A stretch of DNA of 64,000 bases from assembly GCF_958979055.1 (NCBI RefSeq), contig NC_084892.1, positions 23,834,001 to 23,898,000 on the forward strand, in the 5' to 3' direction. This DNA comes from Alnus glutinosa. Its lineage: Eukaryota > Streptophyta > Magnoliopsida > Fagales > Betulaceae. Positions within the stretch are counted from its first letter, which is position 1, and every line of letters starts with the position of its first letter. The notes beneath the pieces were generated by a model that had not been told where the DNA came from, ran no database searches, and worked only from the letters and a program-made list of their open reading frames with translations. A program made the translations under genes and the position numbers. Shown here piece after piece: positions 1-13,426 of this stretch.

Positions 1-155
1 CTGATGCCTGTGGGACATACACTATGAGAACATTGTTTATGTTAGACTCCTATGATGATGTAGCTTGAATAATAATTTCTAGAAGCTGCATTTTGGCTTT
101 TTATATCAAAGTAGCTACGTTTTGAAATTACTGCATTGTATTTCAGCTTGCAGTT

Positions 156-3100
156 ATGGTTCCACCGATTGAAACTCCGAACAAAACTCCCGATGTTCAC
201 CATGGTCATCATGCCCCTCATCCACCTCTTAATGAAAGGATACTTTCGTCCATGACCAGGAGGTCTGTTGCTGCACACCCTTGGCATGATCTTGAGATAG
301 GTATGCAATGTCATAGTAAGCGATGGTTGTTGTTTCTATTTAATCAATGTGGCAAACCTATCATATAACCTTATTTTCATTTCAAACAGGACCTGGAGCT
401 CCAAATGTGTTCAACTGTGTAAGGATACTGAACCTTTCTTACCATTTCTTCAGTAGCATTTCTTGCAATGGATGTATATTATGTTCCCGTTCATACTCGC
501 CTAATCGGTTTGTATCATAGGAACTTAAATATTTAAGATTTTCATTTTGGTATAAGACTGTTGGAGGAACCCCCTTATGGCCAGGGCTGGGGGGGAGAAG
601 GCCCTCCTCCAATTATTAGAGAAACTGTATGTTCTTTTCTTGTTCACAACAAAAATTCCTTTTCTAAGCTAATGATGTGGCTCCTAGCTTCTATGGACAA
701 TTTGCAAATTGGACCATTTTAAAGAATTGTATAGTGAAAACATGCAAATGGCAGCTAACTTTTTAGGTCACCAGTTTGTTAGGAAATTATCAAAAAAAGG
801 ACAAAGGAAAAGAAAGGTATATATGCATCTATTTAGATTTTAGTGGTCCAAAATTTTAATACCATGTAACTTTTTAGTAACTGTCAATCATTTTGACTTT
901 GATCAATTGCAAAAAAAATAATAAAATAAAAAATACTGAATTGCACACATAACAAAAGCACCAAACCCTGAGCCACTTTAACAACAAATTTCTAGCCACT
1001 GATACAACAGACTGAGGTTGATGTGGTTCCCACATGCATGATTGTCACCACTGTTACATTCATGTATGACATGAAAATCAATATATAAAGGGACATCTTG
1101 ATTGCTGCGATTATTGTGTGCGATGCTGCATGACATAATCTGCAAAACATAGCGCCCTCTGATCTACCAGAAGATGTGTCTCATATTTCTATTGATAACT
1201 ATGAAATTAGAATACCTTAGTGAGACAAGTTAGATGCTCCTCTTGTATACTCCCCTTGACTGGGCTTTGCGTTTTTTGATGGTATTTCGCTTACTTATAA
1301 AAAAGAAAACTATAATTGTCCGGAACCGTAATATAGTTGATTTATCTCTTTTCTTTTGATAATCTGCTCTAGAACATACTGTTTTGCATTTTTCTTTATG
1401 TATGCAGTTTTATATTGCATTCCAAACTGTCATAGATTTTATCAGTTAGAATTCTTCTTATTCCAGAAGAATTAGGGAAAATTTGACAAGATATTCATTA
1501 AAATTTTGTTATACATTCAGCTTTTGGACTTGACCATTGTTCTTGTTGATGGCTCATTCAGGTGGTTGAAATAAGTAAAGGAAGCAAGGTGAAATATGAA
1601 CTCGACAAGAGAACTGGATTGATCAAGGTAATGATGTGTGCTAAGCCTTTTTTATTGTTCTCCTTGTATGTAAATCGGTTTCTAAATGTACAAAAATGTG
1701 CAGGTTGACCGTGTGCTGTACTCATCAGTTGTGTACCCGCACAACTATGGCTTCATTCCTCGTACTCTTTGTGAGGACAATGATCCCATGGATGTCTTGA
1801 TTATCATGCAGGTATGCACATCCCTGTAGCAATTGTCAATATTTCTCTCTTTCTCTTCATGCATGTCTCTGAATTATACATACGCTTGAAAGCACTTAGC
1901 CGTCTAACAAGTTTGTTTGTTCAAGGCATTCAAACTTGAGTAGCACTGACAACCATTGGAGTGTGTACTACCTGTGTCTGTTGTAACAGACGCATGTACA
2001 TAAATACATTTGTATTCATGTCTCATGTCTGTTAGTACATATGTCAACTGCATTGAACCTGAATGGTGGACTTAACACCACAATTAGCCTTATAAACAAT
2101 GGTTGGATTCTAGGAAGTTGTAATGTTGAACCTGTCTGATGATATGTTATAGCTTTCCAACCATTGACAGGAGCCAGTTCTTCCAGGATGCTTTCTTCGG
2201 GCTAAAGCTATAGGCCTGATGCCTATGATTGATCAGGTAAATATTCCCCAGAAAAAAATAAAATAAAATAATATATATATATCCTTCAAAGGGTGTTAAT
2301 TTTGATTTACGCAGGGTGAGAAAGATGACAAGATAATTGCTGTTTGTGCTGATGATCCTGAGTACCGACACTACAATGATATCAAGGAGCTCCCACCACA
2401 TCGTTTGGCTGAGATACGCCGCTTCTTTGAAGACTGTATCCTTTCTGAGTTCCATTTTTTTAGCAAGCTCTAAGTCTGAACATCTGCAAACATATCTAAC
2501 GGTGTATAATGGTCTTTTCTTTTTGTAAAACCTATGGAATGACAATTAATTGTTCCTTGACAAAGTAATCAGACAAGAAAAATGAGAACAAGGAAGTTGC
2601 AGTTAATGACTTTCTGCCTGCCTCTGCTGCCTATGAAGCAATCCAGTACTCCATGTAAGCGATAATCTCTCACTTTACTTTCCTACATGCAAATGCACAT
2701 ACACAAACACAAACAGAAAGACAGGGAGGGGATTCCCCCAACTAGATAAGTGTCTGGTTTGTCTTTTAATGTTTCTTCTGCTAATTAAACTGGTCAATCT
2801 GAAATTGAATTGTTAGTAATAATATAATAATCTAAATTAAGAGAAAATAATGCTTCAATATTTTTTTAATTGAAAAGATATTTCAATTTCTGGTTTCATT
2901 TTTGGGCAATTGATTTAAACGTTAAAATAAACAAAATAGCTTTTGTATGGCTATATCTGTGTCTTATGTTTCTTTCAAATACTTATCATCCGGCATCATG
3001 CAAAGAGCAAATCTATTGATTTCTGTTCATTTCCGTTTGATTTCATATGCATTTATCACCCATCTCTTGCAAGGGGTTATGCATGTAGTGCCCATCCTCA

Positions 3101-5016
3101 ATAAGATAGATGCCAAGATTTTATAATTACTTTTACGTGGCATTTGGTTTGCGGAATTTAATATTCCTCCAGCATCTGCATTCACAGAAATGTGATGCTT
3201 GAGAATTTGGATTCCCAAGAATGTGACTATTCCCATGTTTAGAGCATCTCCGGCAGTGATAGGTATTTTATCTATTCAAAAAGCAGTCTTCTCTATTTTA
3301 CCTATTCACTTTTCAATACAAACTCCAACAGATTCTTTATTTCATTCTCTACTTTCTTTAAATATATTTCACTTATTTTTTATTCCATTTTTTTCACCTA
3401 AGTCTCTCATTTGCTCACTCTACTCACGTAAACCGCCACGGCCTCTGAAACTATCCCTTCACTCTCCACCCATTGCCTCTCTTTCCACCAAGGTTTCAAA
3501 TAGTTCTTCAGTTTTTTACCCAAACCCAGCAGATTTAGCCATTGACCAATCACCCAAGCAGATTCAGCCCTCTCCACCCATCGCCTCTCTCTCTCTCTCT
3601 CCAAACCCAAAAATTCCTTCATCTTCCGCTTCAGCCTTGGCCCAGAGGCTCAAGATGAAGATTGGATGGCAGAAAATGGGGCTTGACAAGTGGGTTCAGG
3701 AGCCTAAAACCCATATTGGTCTTGCAGCTTCTAATGGCTTCCTCTTTACGGGTGGTTCCCAGGCTATTTCTCCTATGGAGTGGTCCTTGTTTTGGTCTTC
3801 GATAGGGTCCGGGGACAAGGGGGAAGAGGATAAATCTGTGGCTTTCCTATCTACCCTTGATGAGGAACATAGGAGGTGGGATAAGATTGAGGGGTGTGAG
3901 CTTTAGGAGCTTAGGGTTGAGTTGTTTTGTGGGCTGTTTTTGTAGGGTTGGTGGTGAGGCTGTTGCTTCTTGTATACTCTGTGTGTACTAGGGGCGCCTT
4001 ACGCTGTTTTTTAATAAATTTGCACTTACCAAAAAAAAAGGCTTCCGCTTTGCTTAAATTTTCCTTTTTGAATCTTCTTTCCTCTTAACAATTTGCACAT
4101 GATTTTCGGCGTCTCTCATTTGAGCCTAAAAACCCAGATCAATCTTGCATTTGGGTCTCTATATGGCGCTGTCTCAGCATTTTTCTTTCTCGACGGCGTC
4201 TTTGTTTTGTATTTTTAGAGAGAGAAAATGGCAGAGGGAGAGAGAGAGCAGAGAGGTGACTTGAGAATATTATTTTATTCTTATCGTGTGCTATAGTGAA
4301 TAGCAACTTGCTATTCACTGTAGCAAAAAATGACAGCGAAGAAAAACTATATATAAACAAACCGTGGTTTTTCTTTTATTTCCCAATATATTAAGTGTAC
4401 TATTTGATTTATTTTATTCATTTTTCACCTATAACCAAATAACCTGTTCATTTCCATTTTTTGTGGAATAAAATAGTTCATTGCTTTTGAATACAAATTT
4501 TACAAATGGTCACCATAAAATCCAAAAAGGTAGTACTAAAAAAATAACTATAACAAAATTATCACATAATTAAACTTTTCTTATATTATAGCAATTTATA
4601 CAATGGAGAGGGAGATAGTTTTTTTTAGGATTGAGGTTATGGTTTAGCGTGCCCGTGAGAAAGGTTTAGTGTCTTATTAATAAAAACGTATGAGATGTGG
4701 GCATTCTTGACTTTTAAAATGTGGATTCCCTCCTAACCCCTTTAGGTGGGAATCCATGTTCTTCGGGTGCCTGGATTCTCTTCACTTAAATGCAATCAAA
4801 TGAGGTAATCTTTTAGGGCAACCTTAAAAGTTTACCCCATACGAACGCATGTCCCATTAGGGGCTAATCTTAAATATCTTACATTTTTTTATTCCTTTTC
4901 TGATTCATGTCAAGAATCTTTATGTGCATGTATTATGGCCGTCTGATTTCATTTATCATATGTTTTTGTGAAGGAACCTCTATGCGGACTACATAGTGGA
5001 GAGCTTGAGGCGGTAG
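156..5016 (+). CDS. PPA: Soluble inorganic pyrophosphatase (family I), complete coding region in 8 exons
   Basis: Exons read as 156-300, 390-418, 1562-1627, 1704-1811, 2171-2236, 2315-2435, 2573-2654 and 4974-5016. All introns are GT-AG and the exons sum to 660 nt (219 aa), close to the ~212-216 aa of plant soluble PPases. The enzyme hydrolyses pyrophosphate to two phosphates with Mg2+, mostly in the cytosol, and drives biosynthetic reactions forward. Visible hallmarks are [20 protein letters not shown] near the N-terminus, [11 protein letters not shown], the family signature DNDPMDV (about residues 105-111), the [20 protein letters not shown] block and the [11 protein letters not shown] block. 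The protein ends [15 protein letters not shown] likely splice acceptor at about 145, just before the ATG, suggests the 5' UTR exon lies left of the window. The last intron (2655-4973) is inflated by a MITE and a LINE insertion. Which paralogue (PPA1-5 type) it is cannot be decided here. Confidence 0.93.
1230..1312 (+). mobile_element. LINE 3'-end fragment in PPA intron 2
   Basis: This short stretch reads like the 3' tail of plant L1-type LINEs (a TTGTATACT...GGGC...GCGTTTTTTGATGG pattern followed by an A-rich tail). The same tail pattern ends the LINE copies near 4030, 12320 and 37000. No coding portion was recognised upstream, so this is a severely 5'-truncated copy. The rest of the 419-1561 intron shows nothing recognisable. 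Confidence 0.5.
3243..4370. mobile_element. PIF/Harbinger-like MITE relic interrupted by a LINE, within PPA intron 7
   Basis: The left end reads TTTAGAGCATCTCCGGCAG, the typical start of dicot Tourist/PIF-like MITEs (TWA target, GAGC... terminus). The interior is T-rich with GAGA/CTCT runs, as in the other GAGC elements of this window. The exact right end was not found; the AT-rich stretch to about 4370 is assigned only by composition. A LINE splits the element at 3632-4041. Confidence 0.4.
3632..4041 (+). mobile_element. 5'-truncated LINE insertion with poly(A) and 9-bp target duplication
   Basis: The 3' end carries the conserved plant LINE tail (CTTGTATACTCTGTG...GGGGCGCCTTACGC...TTACC) followed by nine A residues. 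The motif CTTCCGCTT occurs directly before the insert (3623-3631) and again after the A-tract (4042-4050), which is a target-site duplication. A short open stretch ends at 3906 and has no recognisable domain, so the copy is a truncated and probably internally rearranged LINE. Confidence 0.7.
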
Positions 5017-7052
5017 TCGTTTGTGTGAGTAATACATAACGAAGTCGCTTTTATGTTGTTTTCCTTTAATACAAAGAACCTCTCTATCTCTTGCTGTGCT
5101 GCTGTGCATACTTTGGCTTCACGAATATGTGCTAATATTACAACATCTAAACGAATTGGCTTTTATGATGTTTATTACAAGTACCTTGTGATTTTTGATG
5201 TAATGAATATCTGGAAGGAAAGGGAAAAATCAAGTCTGGGTTTAGAGTAGATTGATGCTTGTGATGATTTTTCTACGTTTGTCCTCAATTTGTCACCCAT
5301 TTTGGTAAGACCCTTTGCTTCATCCAAATCATCCGCAGTCGATTTGTCACCGTATTTTCAACTACGTTTTGCTTCTCTTCGACTATGTTATGAAACAGTG
5401 TGTCGTGGCTTGCTTTAGGAAATGTCCAAATGTGGAATGTATAAATAAATGAGTGTTTATCTTCAAGATCTCAGGTGAGCAAGAGCCCTGGTTGCTTTAA
5501 ATTTGCCCTTTATATGCCGTTGGCTGATTTATTGTGTAGAGAGGGTTAATTTGTGAATCCCAATAAATATAAGCATTCGAAACTTCATCTTTCAAATTTT
5601 TTTTTTATTTTTTTTATTTTTAACACAATGTCAAGAGAATTGGATAAGGGGAGAAATGGGATTGGTTGATAAGCGGAATCCACTCTTCATCTTTCATTTA
5701 GTTGTAAACATTGGATGCAAACTTTTTTGAGTGGTACATTGTCATCACTTGTTCAATAGTCATTGCTGTCCACTTTAAAGCTGAGTGCAAATTGAATCAG
5801 CCGACTCATTTCAATCTCACTGATGGATCATGACATCAAAGATGGATGCCTTTGGCTGGCTACTAATGACGTCTAAAAGTAATTTGTTATGAGAAAAAAA
5901 ATAATGTTTGATTGATTGCGGCTCGATTAGAATTTTTGCTAATTTAAGAAGTTAGGCAACCTATTCGCCAAAAATTTCTCCTCAACCCTACTAAATCGTG
6001 GTCCCAACTTATTGAATGGCAGAAGATTAATGAACAATACTAGCAGCATATTTCCTTAAACTAATTCTTAATTAAGAGAACTAAACTACTACTTGCTTCA
6101 TTATTTAAAAATACTCCACGATAATTTTTCTTATATTTTCTTATACCATTTAAGTATTCTTTAAATTAAATGTCAGGAAAAAGAGAAAGGAAAGAAATCA
6201 TTTAAATATTATTTCAAATAAATGCCAGAGAAATAAGAAATGAAATAGTTTTTATGTATATATATATATTAAAATAATGTTAATGAACTACTTTTGCTTT
6301 CTTAGATTAAAGTACAACTTTTGGTTCTCTTTGTATTTTCTTTTAGTTTAGGAAACAACAAAAGAATCTGATTCAATAGTTTTTTTAAGAATTTTCCCTA
6401 CATTAAGGAAATAAGATTTAGGGAAGTTGTCGGTAGTGCTCTAAATGATTAAACATTTACCTTTTTTTTATTAGCTTAAGTTTTCTGAACAAGTGATGAT
6501 TTAACATATTATTAGAGTAAAAATCTTAGGTTCGAACCTTATCTTCGTTATTCACTTCCTATCTCAATTAAATATCTTACGGTGATTAGATAATTAAATT
6601 TACATTTCCTAATGATAATTTAACAAAGTCGTCCTGCATGGATCCTTTTACGCTAAAGCACCAACGCTTACACGGATGAGGAATAATTTGTGCACAACTC
6701 ATACACAACTTTAACTATTTTTTGTTATGATCAACCATTAAATTTGTTTTTCTACATGTGGACCTTAAATATTTAATTATTGATCTTAAATAAAATAGTT
6801 GTTAGAATTATGTACAAGTTGGGCCAAAAACATTACTCTTTAGGATCCACGTTCATAAGAGGAAACAAAAAATTTATCCTGGCTATCAACCTACCGTAAA
6901 CCACCTTTATCTAGGTTTGGGGTCGGCTACGCAAAAAAGATGACACTAACGTGACAGGCGGGTAATTCTGTAATTGTCCAGTCATTTAATAGAGAAAAGT
7001 GAAGTCAATTCAGTTTCCAAACTTTGATGAACATGATTCAGAGCTTAAGATT
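5017..7052. other. Intergenic, AT-rich: PPA 3' UTR then MITE-like sequence
   Basis: The first few hundred bases are probably PPA 3' UTR. At about 6035-6443 a PIF-like MITE is suggested: the left part reads AGCAGCATATTTCCTTAA and the right end reads TTAGGGAAGTTGTCGGTAGT followed by GCTCTAA. No coding region is supported; the short open frames here have no recognisable similarity. Confidence 0.4.
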
Positions 7053-7376
7053 AAGGGTCCGTCTGGGTTTGCGATTTCAAAAAGTGCGATTTAAAATAAC
7101 GATTTTAAAATGTGCGATTTGAAAAAAAAAATGATTTTTAAAAACGCAGTTAAACGTTTGACAAAATCACAGTTTAGCCTTTAAAATCGCGAATTTACCT
7201 TTTAAAATTCTGCGTTTTCAAAAAAGCACCATCTTATCTGCGATTTGAAAAAGCAGATTTTCTGCGTTTTCAAATCGCAATTTTTAAAAACGCAGTTCCC
7301 AAACGATCTATATTCTGCAATTTGATTTAAAATCGCACTTATTGTCTACGAAATCGCAATCTCAAACGCACCCTAA
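7053..7376. mobile_element. hAT-like MITE, family with GCGATTT repeats (copy 1)
   Basis: The terminal inverted repeats read AAGGGTCCGTCTGGGTTTGC on the left and, reverse-complemented, TAGGGTGCGTTTGAGATTGC on the right. The interior is a string of short AAATCGC/GCGATTT blocks that makes the whole element foldback-like. Two more copies of the family occur at 15371-16746 and about 31055-31373. No clear target duplication was seen, so the superfamily is inferred from the termini only. Confidence 0.6.
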
Positions 7377-7528
7377 ACGCCATAATGAAAAATTATAATC
7401 TCGTATTATGGCTAGATAATCATCCTTAAAATTGAACCGGAAAACAAGCACAAAAATGAAAATTTTCAACTACAAAACTCCTTGAAAGCAGGAAAGATTT
7501 TCCAAAAGCATAACAGGAAAAGCTCTAC

Positions 7529-8450
<922 letters not shown>

Positions 8451-9185
8451 TCCAAGAGATGGAAGTTGGGGACCCCAAGTGGAAAGCAAGGAAAGATTCG
8501 TGGTTCCTCATCAAGTGAAAGTCTCAGTCTGATTTCCTACTCTTCGAAAGCAAAGCATCCATCATGGGATCTGCACCTGTCTCCACTTCCGGTCTTGGTC
8601 CCGGTGTGGCAGCTACAACCTTTTTACAGTTGTCAACTGGATCTACTACCTCTATTCGGTTAATCCTAGTACCTAACTATACTATAGGATAAGCCAAATA
8701 TCACTAGTGACATCTCAAGTGAGATATTCAACGAGAAAAGATTTTGAACCTCAAGCTTATTAGCCTGATTAGTCGACCAAAGAAACTACCCCAACTATTC
8801 CTAGCTTAGCCTATCTTTTAATCAGTTCAGTCTGATGCGGCCCCATCTTCAAAGATAATAAGCTTGTCTGCCTCCCCTTTAGATAATATAGAGAGAGGTG
8901 AGCATTCTTACTATTCTTTGTTTGAGTCTCTGGATATTTTAAGCAAAAAAGACGGGCTTTCTATAACTAGTTTGCTTTTCTTCTTCGTCTTAAGAGTGAA
9001 AAAGCATGTTTAGCCCAAAACAAGGGAAGTTTGGAAAAGCCTAGCAGACGGGATTATCAACCCCTTTCTATTAAGACCTCTACATCTTCCTTACCCTTTA
9101 CAAAAAATTTACCCCTATTTTGGCGAGGAAAGCTCCCAACAAGCAATGGATTGAGCTTTAGAAAGCTGTTGCGCATTAGAACAAG
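8451..9185. other. Probable continuation of organelle-derived or rearranged DNA
   Basis: This stretch is less AT-rich than its surroundings and lacks any plant gene or TE motif that I recognise. Its texture resembles plant mitochondrial intergenic DNA, so it may be part of the same NUMT insertion. A motif CAAGCAA(T/C)GGATTGAG is repeated near 9141 and 9183. This assignment is an inference from position and composition only. Confidence 0.35.
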
Positions 9186-9189
9186 CAAC

Positions 9190-10030
9190 GGATTGAGTGA
9201 TGGAGATCAAGGCACCGCTTCAAAGGATCTCGTTCAAGTACCAATTGGGCCGGTTACGAGAGCATGAGCAAAGAAGTTCAATGATGTACTCAGCAGACTC
9301 ATCCAAGAGTTATGGGCTCAAGCAAATTTGTGGAGGCCCATTGAGCATGATCCACGTGGGCAACAAAGAATCGTCACCTTGATTCAAGTTCTAGAAGGAT
9401 CCGGTCAAGGCTAAGAATTGGCAAGAAATATTTTGGGTCTATTCTAGAAGGATCGGATTGCATGGCTATTCTAGGCGCCACTTTCTTTCCTTTTATGTTG
9501 TCTTTTGTTTCCTTCTATATGACTCTAGGCTTCCAGCTCTTCTTTCCTATTTCATCTCTTTTTTTTTAGGCAAGTAGGGATTTATTTTAGCTTTGATTAG
9601 GAGGGTGGGCATCCAGCCTTTATTGCCTTATATGTCTTGTGTGTTTTAGGAAGGTAAGGATTTCTTTCCTTACCCATTTTCGGCTTTAATTAGGTTTTCT
9701 ATATTAGGGTTTTTCTCTTGTAATGTTCAGCCCTTTAAATAGGTGCATAAGCAATGGAAAACGCAGACATTGATTATTCATAAAACTTGTGAGGTTTATT
9801 CTCTTTGGTTCTTTGAAAAACTACGCGAACTTATCGGGATTTCCCGTGGCGTTCATCTCGACTTATTAAACGGAGTTTCCACCACCGTTTGTGGCATCTT
9901 CCTTATACCGAGGTTCTTGTTTGTCATAAACAACGGGTCGAGGTCTTCCATTCGAATCTGTCCATAGAACGATCTTGGGTTCCCTTTCGTTGTTGGGTCT
10001 CGTTATTCTTGACGGGGTTCACATCACTGA
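9190..10030 (+). mobile_element. Ty3/gypsy retrotransposon 3' remnant (end of polyprotein plus LTR-like sequence)
   Basis: Translation in one frame gives SKDLVQVPIGPVTRA, an in-frame TGA, then AKKFNDVLSRLIQELWAQ. The GP(I/V)TRARAKK block is typical of the C-terminal end of plant gypsy polyproteins. After the stop near 9415 follows noncoding sequence with a TATA-like CCTTTAAATAGG (9730) and a promoter/leader-like region, compatible with a 3' LTR. LTR borders could not be fixed. The premature stop and missing upstream domains show the copy is defective. Confidence 0.65.
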
Positions 10031-10281
10031 GCTGTGCAAAAGTCGTCGTGAATTGTGATTGTCATACTAATGGAAGCAATCATCACTTTTATAAACAATA
10101 CAGCAAAAACTTCAGTCAATGTGATGGTCCGGGCATTACACTGTCACCACATCGGGTTGAAGGAAAAGTTGAAAAGTTTGTTCCCTGTGAACAATATGTT
10201 AAGTTGTACGAAGAGCGAAGTCTGATTGCACTAAGCGTATATGATCATGGTTTGCTATCTTCCCCAAGATACCAAGCATAA
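10031..10281 (+). pseudogene. Unrecognised open segment rich in Cys and His
   Basis: An open frame reads CAKVVVNCDCHTNGSNHHFY near its start and ends HGLLSSPRYQA with a stop at 10281. It runs on from the gypsy LTR-like sequence and has no initiating ATG of its own. I do not recognise the family. It is sandwiched between a gypsy remnant and a LINE inside the RPS15A leader intron, so it may be a captured exon or a retroelement leftover. No function is proposed. Confidence 0.3.
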
Positions 10282-10289
10282 GAACAATT

Positions 10290-12340
10290 TAGAGGAGACT
10301 TAGAAATGCATTCATCCGAGGTAGGCAAATTCTAGATCATATTCTTATTGCCAATAAATGCCTTGATAGCAGATTGAGATATAGAGAACTGAGGGTTATT
10401 TGTAAAATGGACTTAGAAAACGATTATAATCACGTTAATTGGGATTTCTTGCTGCACATGCTGAGAAGGCGTGGGTTTGGGGGGAAATTGTGCTTAAGGT
10501 TAGGTCATTGCATTTCCTCAGTGCATTTCTCGGTTTTGGTGAATGGCTCTCCCACAAGCTTCTTTAGCAGCTCTTGTAGATTGAGGCAAGGGGACCCCTT
10601 GTTTCTTTTGCTGTTTGTCATAGTGATGGAGGTGTTGGGTAAGGTTATTTCAGCTGTAGTGAGTGAAGGTTTGTTGTTTGACTTCTCCATGGGGATATGG
10701 ACTGATATTTCTCATCTTCTGTTTGTTGATGATACCTTACTTTTCTGTGGGTCCGACCCAAATCAACTTTGCAGTTTATGGAGCTTACTCTTACTTTTTG
10801 AACCTGTGTCATGTTTGAAGATGAACTTAGCCAAGTCGAAATTGGTTCTTGTGGGAGATGTTGATAATGTGGATGGGTTGGCTGGAATTTTGGGTTGTGG
10901 GCTTGTGTCTTTGCCCTTGAAGTATATTGGTCTTCTATTGGGGGCATCCTATAAGGCCAAAAGCATATATGGGATGGTGTTATTAAGAAGATAGAACATT
11001 GGTTGGCTAGTTAGAAAATGTTGTATTTGTCTAATAGTGGTAGGACAACCCTTATCAAGAGTACCCTATCCAACTTACCTAAATACTTCATGTCCCTATT
11101 TCCTCTCACTGCGAGTGTTGCATACCATATTGAAAAAATCCAATATGATTCCTTATAGGGGGCTAAGTGAAGAGTTCAAGTATCACCTAGTGAAATGGTC
11201 CAAGATTTGTACGCCGATCTCTAAGGAATGGTTGGGGACTAGGAACTTGCTGAGGTTCAATCATGCTTCTTAGGTAAATGGCTTTGGCTCTATGGGCTTG
11301 AGAGAGAGGCTTGGTGTAGAGTGGTGGTGTTTTAGTGAGCCTAATGAGGTGTAGGGGGTGGGTTTGCGGGGGAGTATTAGGAGGGGTAAGGTGAAGTTTT
11401 GTAGTCATACTAGATTTGAGGTGGGAGATGGCTCCAAAGTTAGATTTGAGCATGATCTTTGGTGTTGGGATATGGCCCTTAAGGAAGCCTTTCCGATTTT
11501 ATTTGGTATTCCTTGCGCAAAGGATGCTTTTGTTACAGCTCACGTGGAATTTGCTAGAGGTGTCATTCAGTGGAACGTGGATTTTGCTAAAGCGGCTCAT
11601 GATTGGGAGGTGGAAACCTCTGCCTCGTTCTTCAGGGTGTTGTATTTAGCGAGAATGAGATGGGAAGTGGAGGATAAGCTGTGATAGGTCCCTTCCAAAA
11701 GATGGTTGTTTAGTGTTAAATCTTTCTACAGTGTCAAGGGTTGCCATGATGGTTTTCGTTTCTCTTGAAAAAGTGTTAGGCGGATTAAGGTTTTGTTGAG
11801 AGTGGCATTTTTTGGTTGGTTGGCGGCCCTAAGATAGATCCTTACCATGGACAATATCTAAAAGCAGCGCATTATTGTGGTTGATTGGTGTTGTATGTGT
11901 GAAATGAATGGGGAGTCCAAAGATCATCTTCTGTTTCATTGTGAGGTTGCTTGTGCCATTTAGAATGTTTTCTTCAGTCGATTTGGGTTGTCTTAGGTTA
12001 CACTTAAACGAGTATTCGATTTGTAGACTTGTTGGTGGACTGCGAATAACACTTAAGAGTGTTAATGTGTGGAAGATGGTGCCTTCGTGCCTTTTGTGGT
12101 GTGTATGGAGGAAAATGAATGGTAGTAGTTTTGAGGATCGTGGAAGGACTTTGGAGAAGATTAAATCCTTATTTTCAACACATTGTATCTTTAGACAGCT
12201 GCTTTTGTTTCTCATTTTATGATTAGTTATCATGATTTTCTCGTTCTTTTTGCTCCTACTAGTTAGATGGCTTCTCTTGTATATTTATTTTGCACTTGGG
12301 AGCGCCTTGCGTTTTTAATGATATCTCGACTGTCAACTAT
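10290..12340 (+). mobile_element. 5'-truncated L1-type LINE with decayed reverse transcriptase
   Basis: Translation shows reverse transcriptase blocks: KMDLENDYNHVNWDFLLHML (10409 onward), RLRQGDPLFLLLFVIVMEVL, and the catalytic box FVDDTLLFC near 10721-10747. C-terminal zf-RVT-like pieces follow around 11358-12220, broken by frameshifts and stops. The end at about 12265-12340 has the plant LINE tail (CTTGTATATTTATTTTGCAC...GAGCGCCTTGCG). An intact element would need ORF1 and an endonuclease domain, both missing. It sits inside the RPS15A leader intron. Confidence 0.85.
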
Positions 12341-13426
12341 ATTGCATCAGAGGCAAAGCAGCTGATTTGAAATCTTGAGTTTCCCCGTAGAAAAAAAAAG
12401 TGGTATACATTGAGAGAATAAAGGCTTCTATCAGAAATAGAACGCTTGGTTCAGTGAATGGTCATGATCAACCCTTTTCTTTTCATCCCTAGACTGAGGT
12501 TCCACCTCGTCGTAAGTTCCGGCTTCTACATTGCATGCTACTTCAGTATCTCCTCAGGAAGAGGACGTGGCCGAGGTGGCAAATCATAAACATATTACAT
12601 CCAAAGTTCATAAATGATCACAAGGGTCCAGAGAAACAGGACCCAAAATTAGAATGGCTTTCCAAACATGCATGCAGAAGAGGACAGAGAACCAAGGAGT
12701 TTATATGTCGTGAAAGCTAGTAGCAACTCAGACATTTCAATTCCGAGATGCACCTTGACATCCAAGACGCAGCAGTTGAGTCGCATCCTATTGGGCATCC
12801 ACATGCATTTTCAAAATAAAAACGACAACAACAAAAGAAACCCCCTTAAACTATTTCATGCTATTTATATTCTTTCACCAATTTTCAAGCGAGCAAGGCT
12901 TAAATATATCAGATAATTCTCTGATTCCTAAATTACTATGAAAATAAAAATATCCAGCTTTATAACCGATTTCCCGTATTATGTCGCAACCTGAATTTGT
13001 CCTCATATCTTTTCTTTCAAACAAAATTCTACTCAAATATAGAGTATTTCCAACGATTATTTTTCTTCTCACTTTTATGCTTGTATGAACTCGATTTCCT
13101 AAAACTAAGATACCCAGCTATTCTATATTGCAAATAGCATTTCTGAGCGCTTGTAAACTCCTCTCCTCTTCTATTTCATCTCAATGTACACACACAACTA
13201 AAAACCAAACAACTGGGTATAGCTCCATCAATTTATACTGATAGATGTCACAAAGAATGCAAATTCTCCAGAAGAAAGAAAGAGACATAAACTCATATGA
13301 AAACAACGAGGTACCCAAATGAATGCAACAGTCACATCACGCATTACGCGACCACATATTATGCAAAAATACAGAAAAACCCAAATCTTAGTTTTAGGTT
13401 GTCAGTAAAGGTGGGTGAGAGCGTAC
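12341..13426. other. Remainder of RPS15A leader intron, no gene seen
   Basis: Moderately AT-rich sequence without recognisable coding or TE structure. A short purine-rich stretch near 12555 (AGGAAGAGGACGTGGCCGAG) looks exon-like, but I could not connect it to splice sites or a protein. Confidence 0.3.

Noticed and set aside
2147-2545. 132-aa minus-strand frame across PPA exons 5 and 6
   Set aside because: It overlaps conserved PPA exons on the other strand and shows no family similarity.
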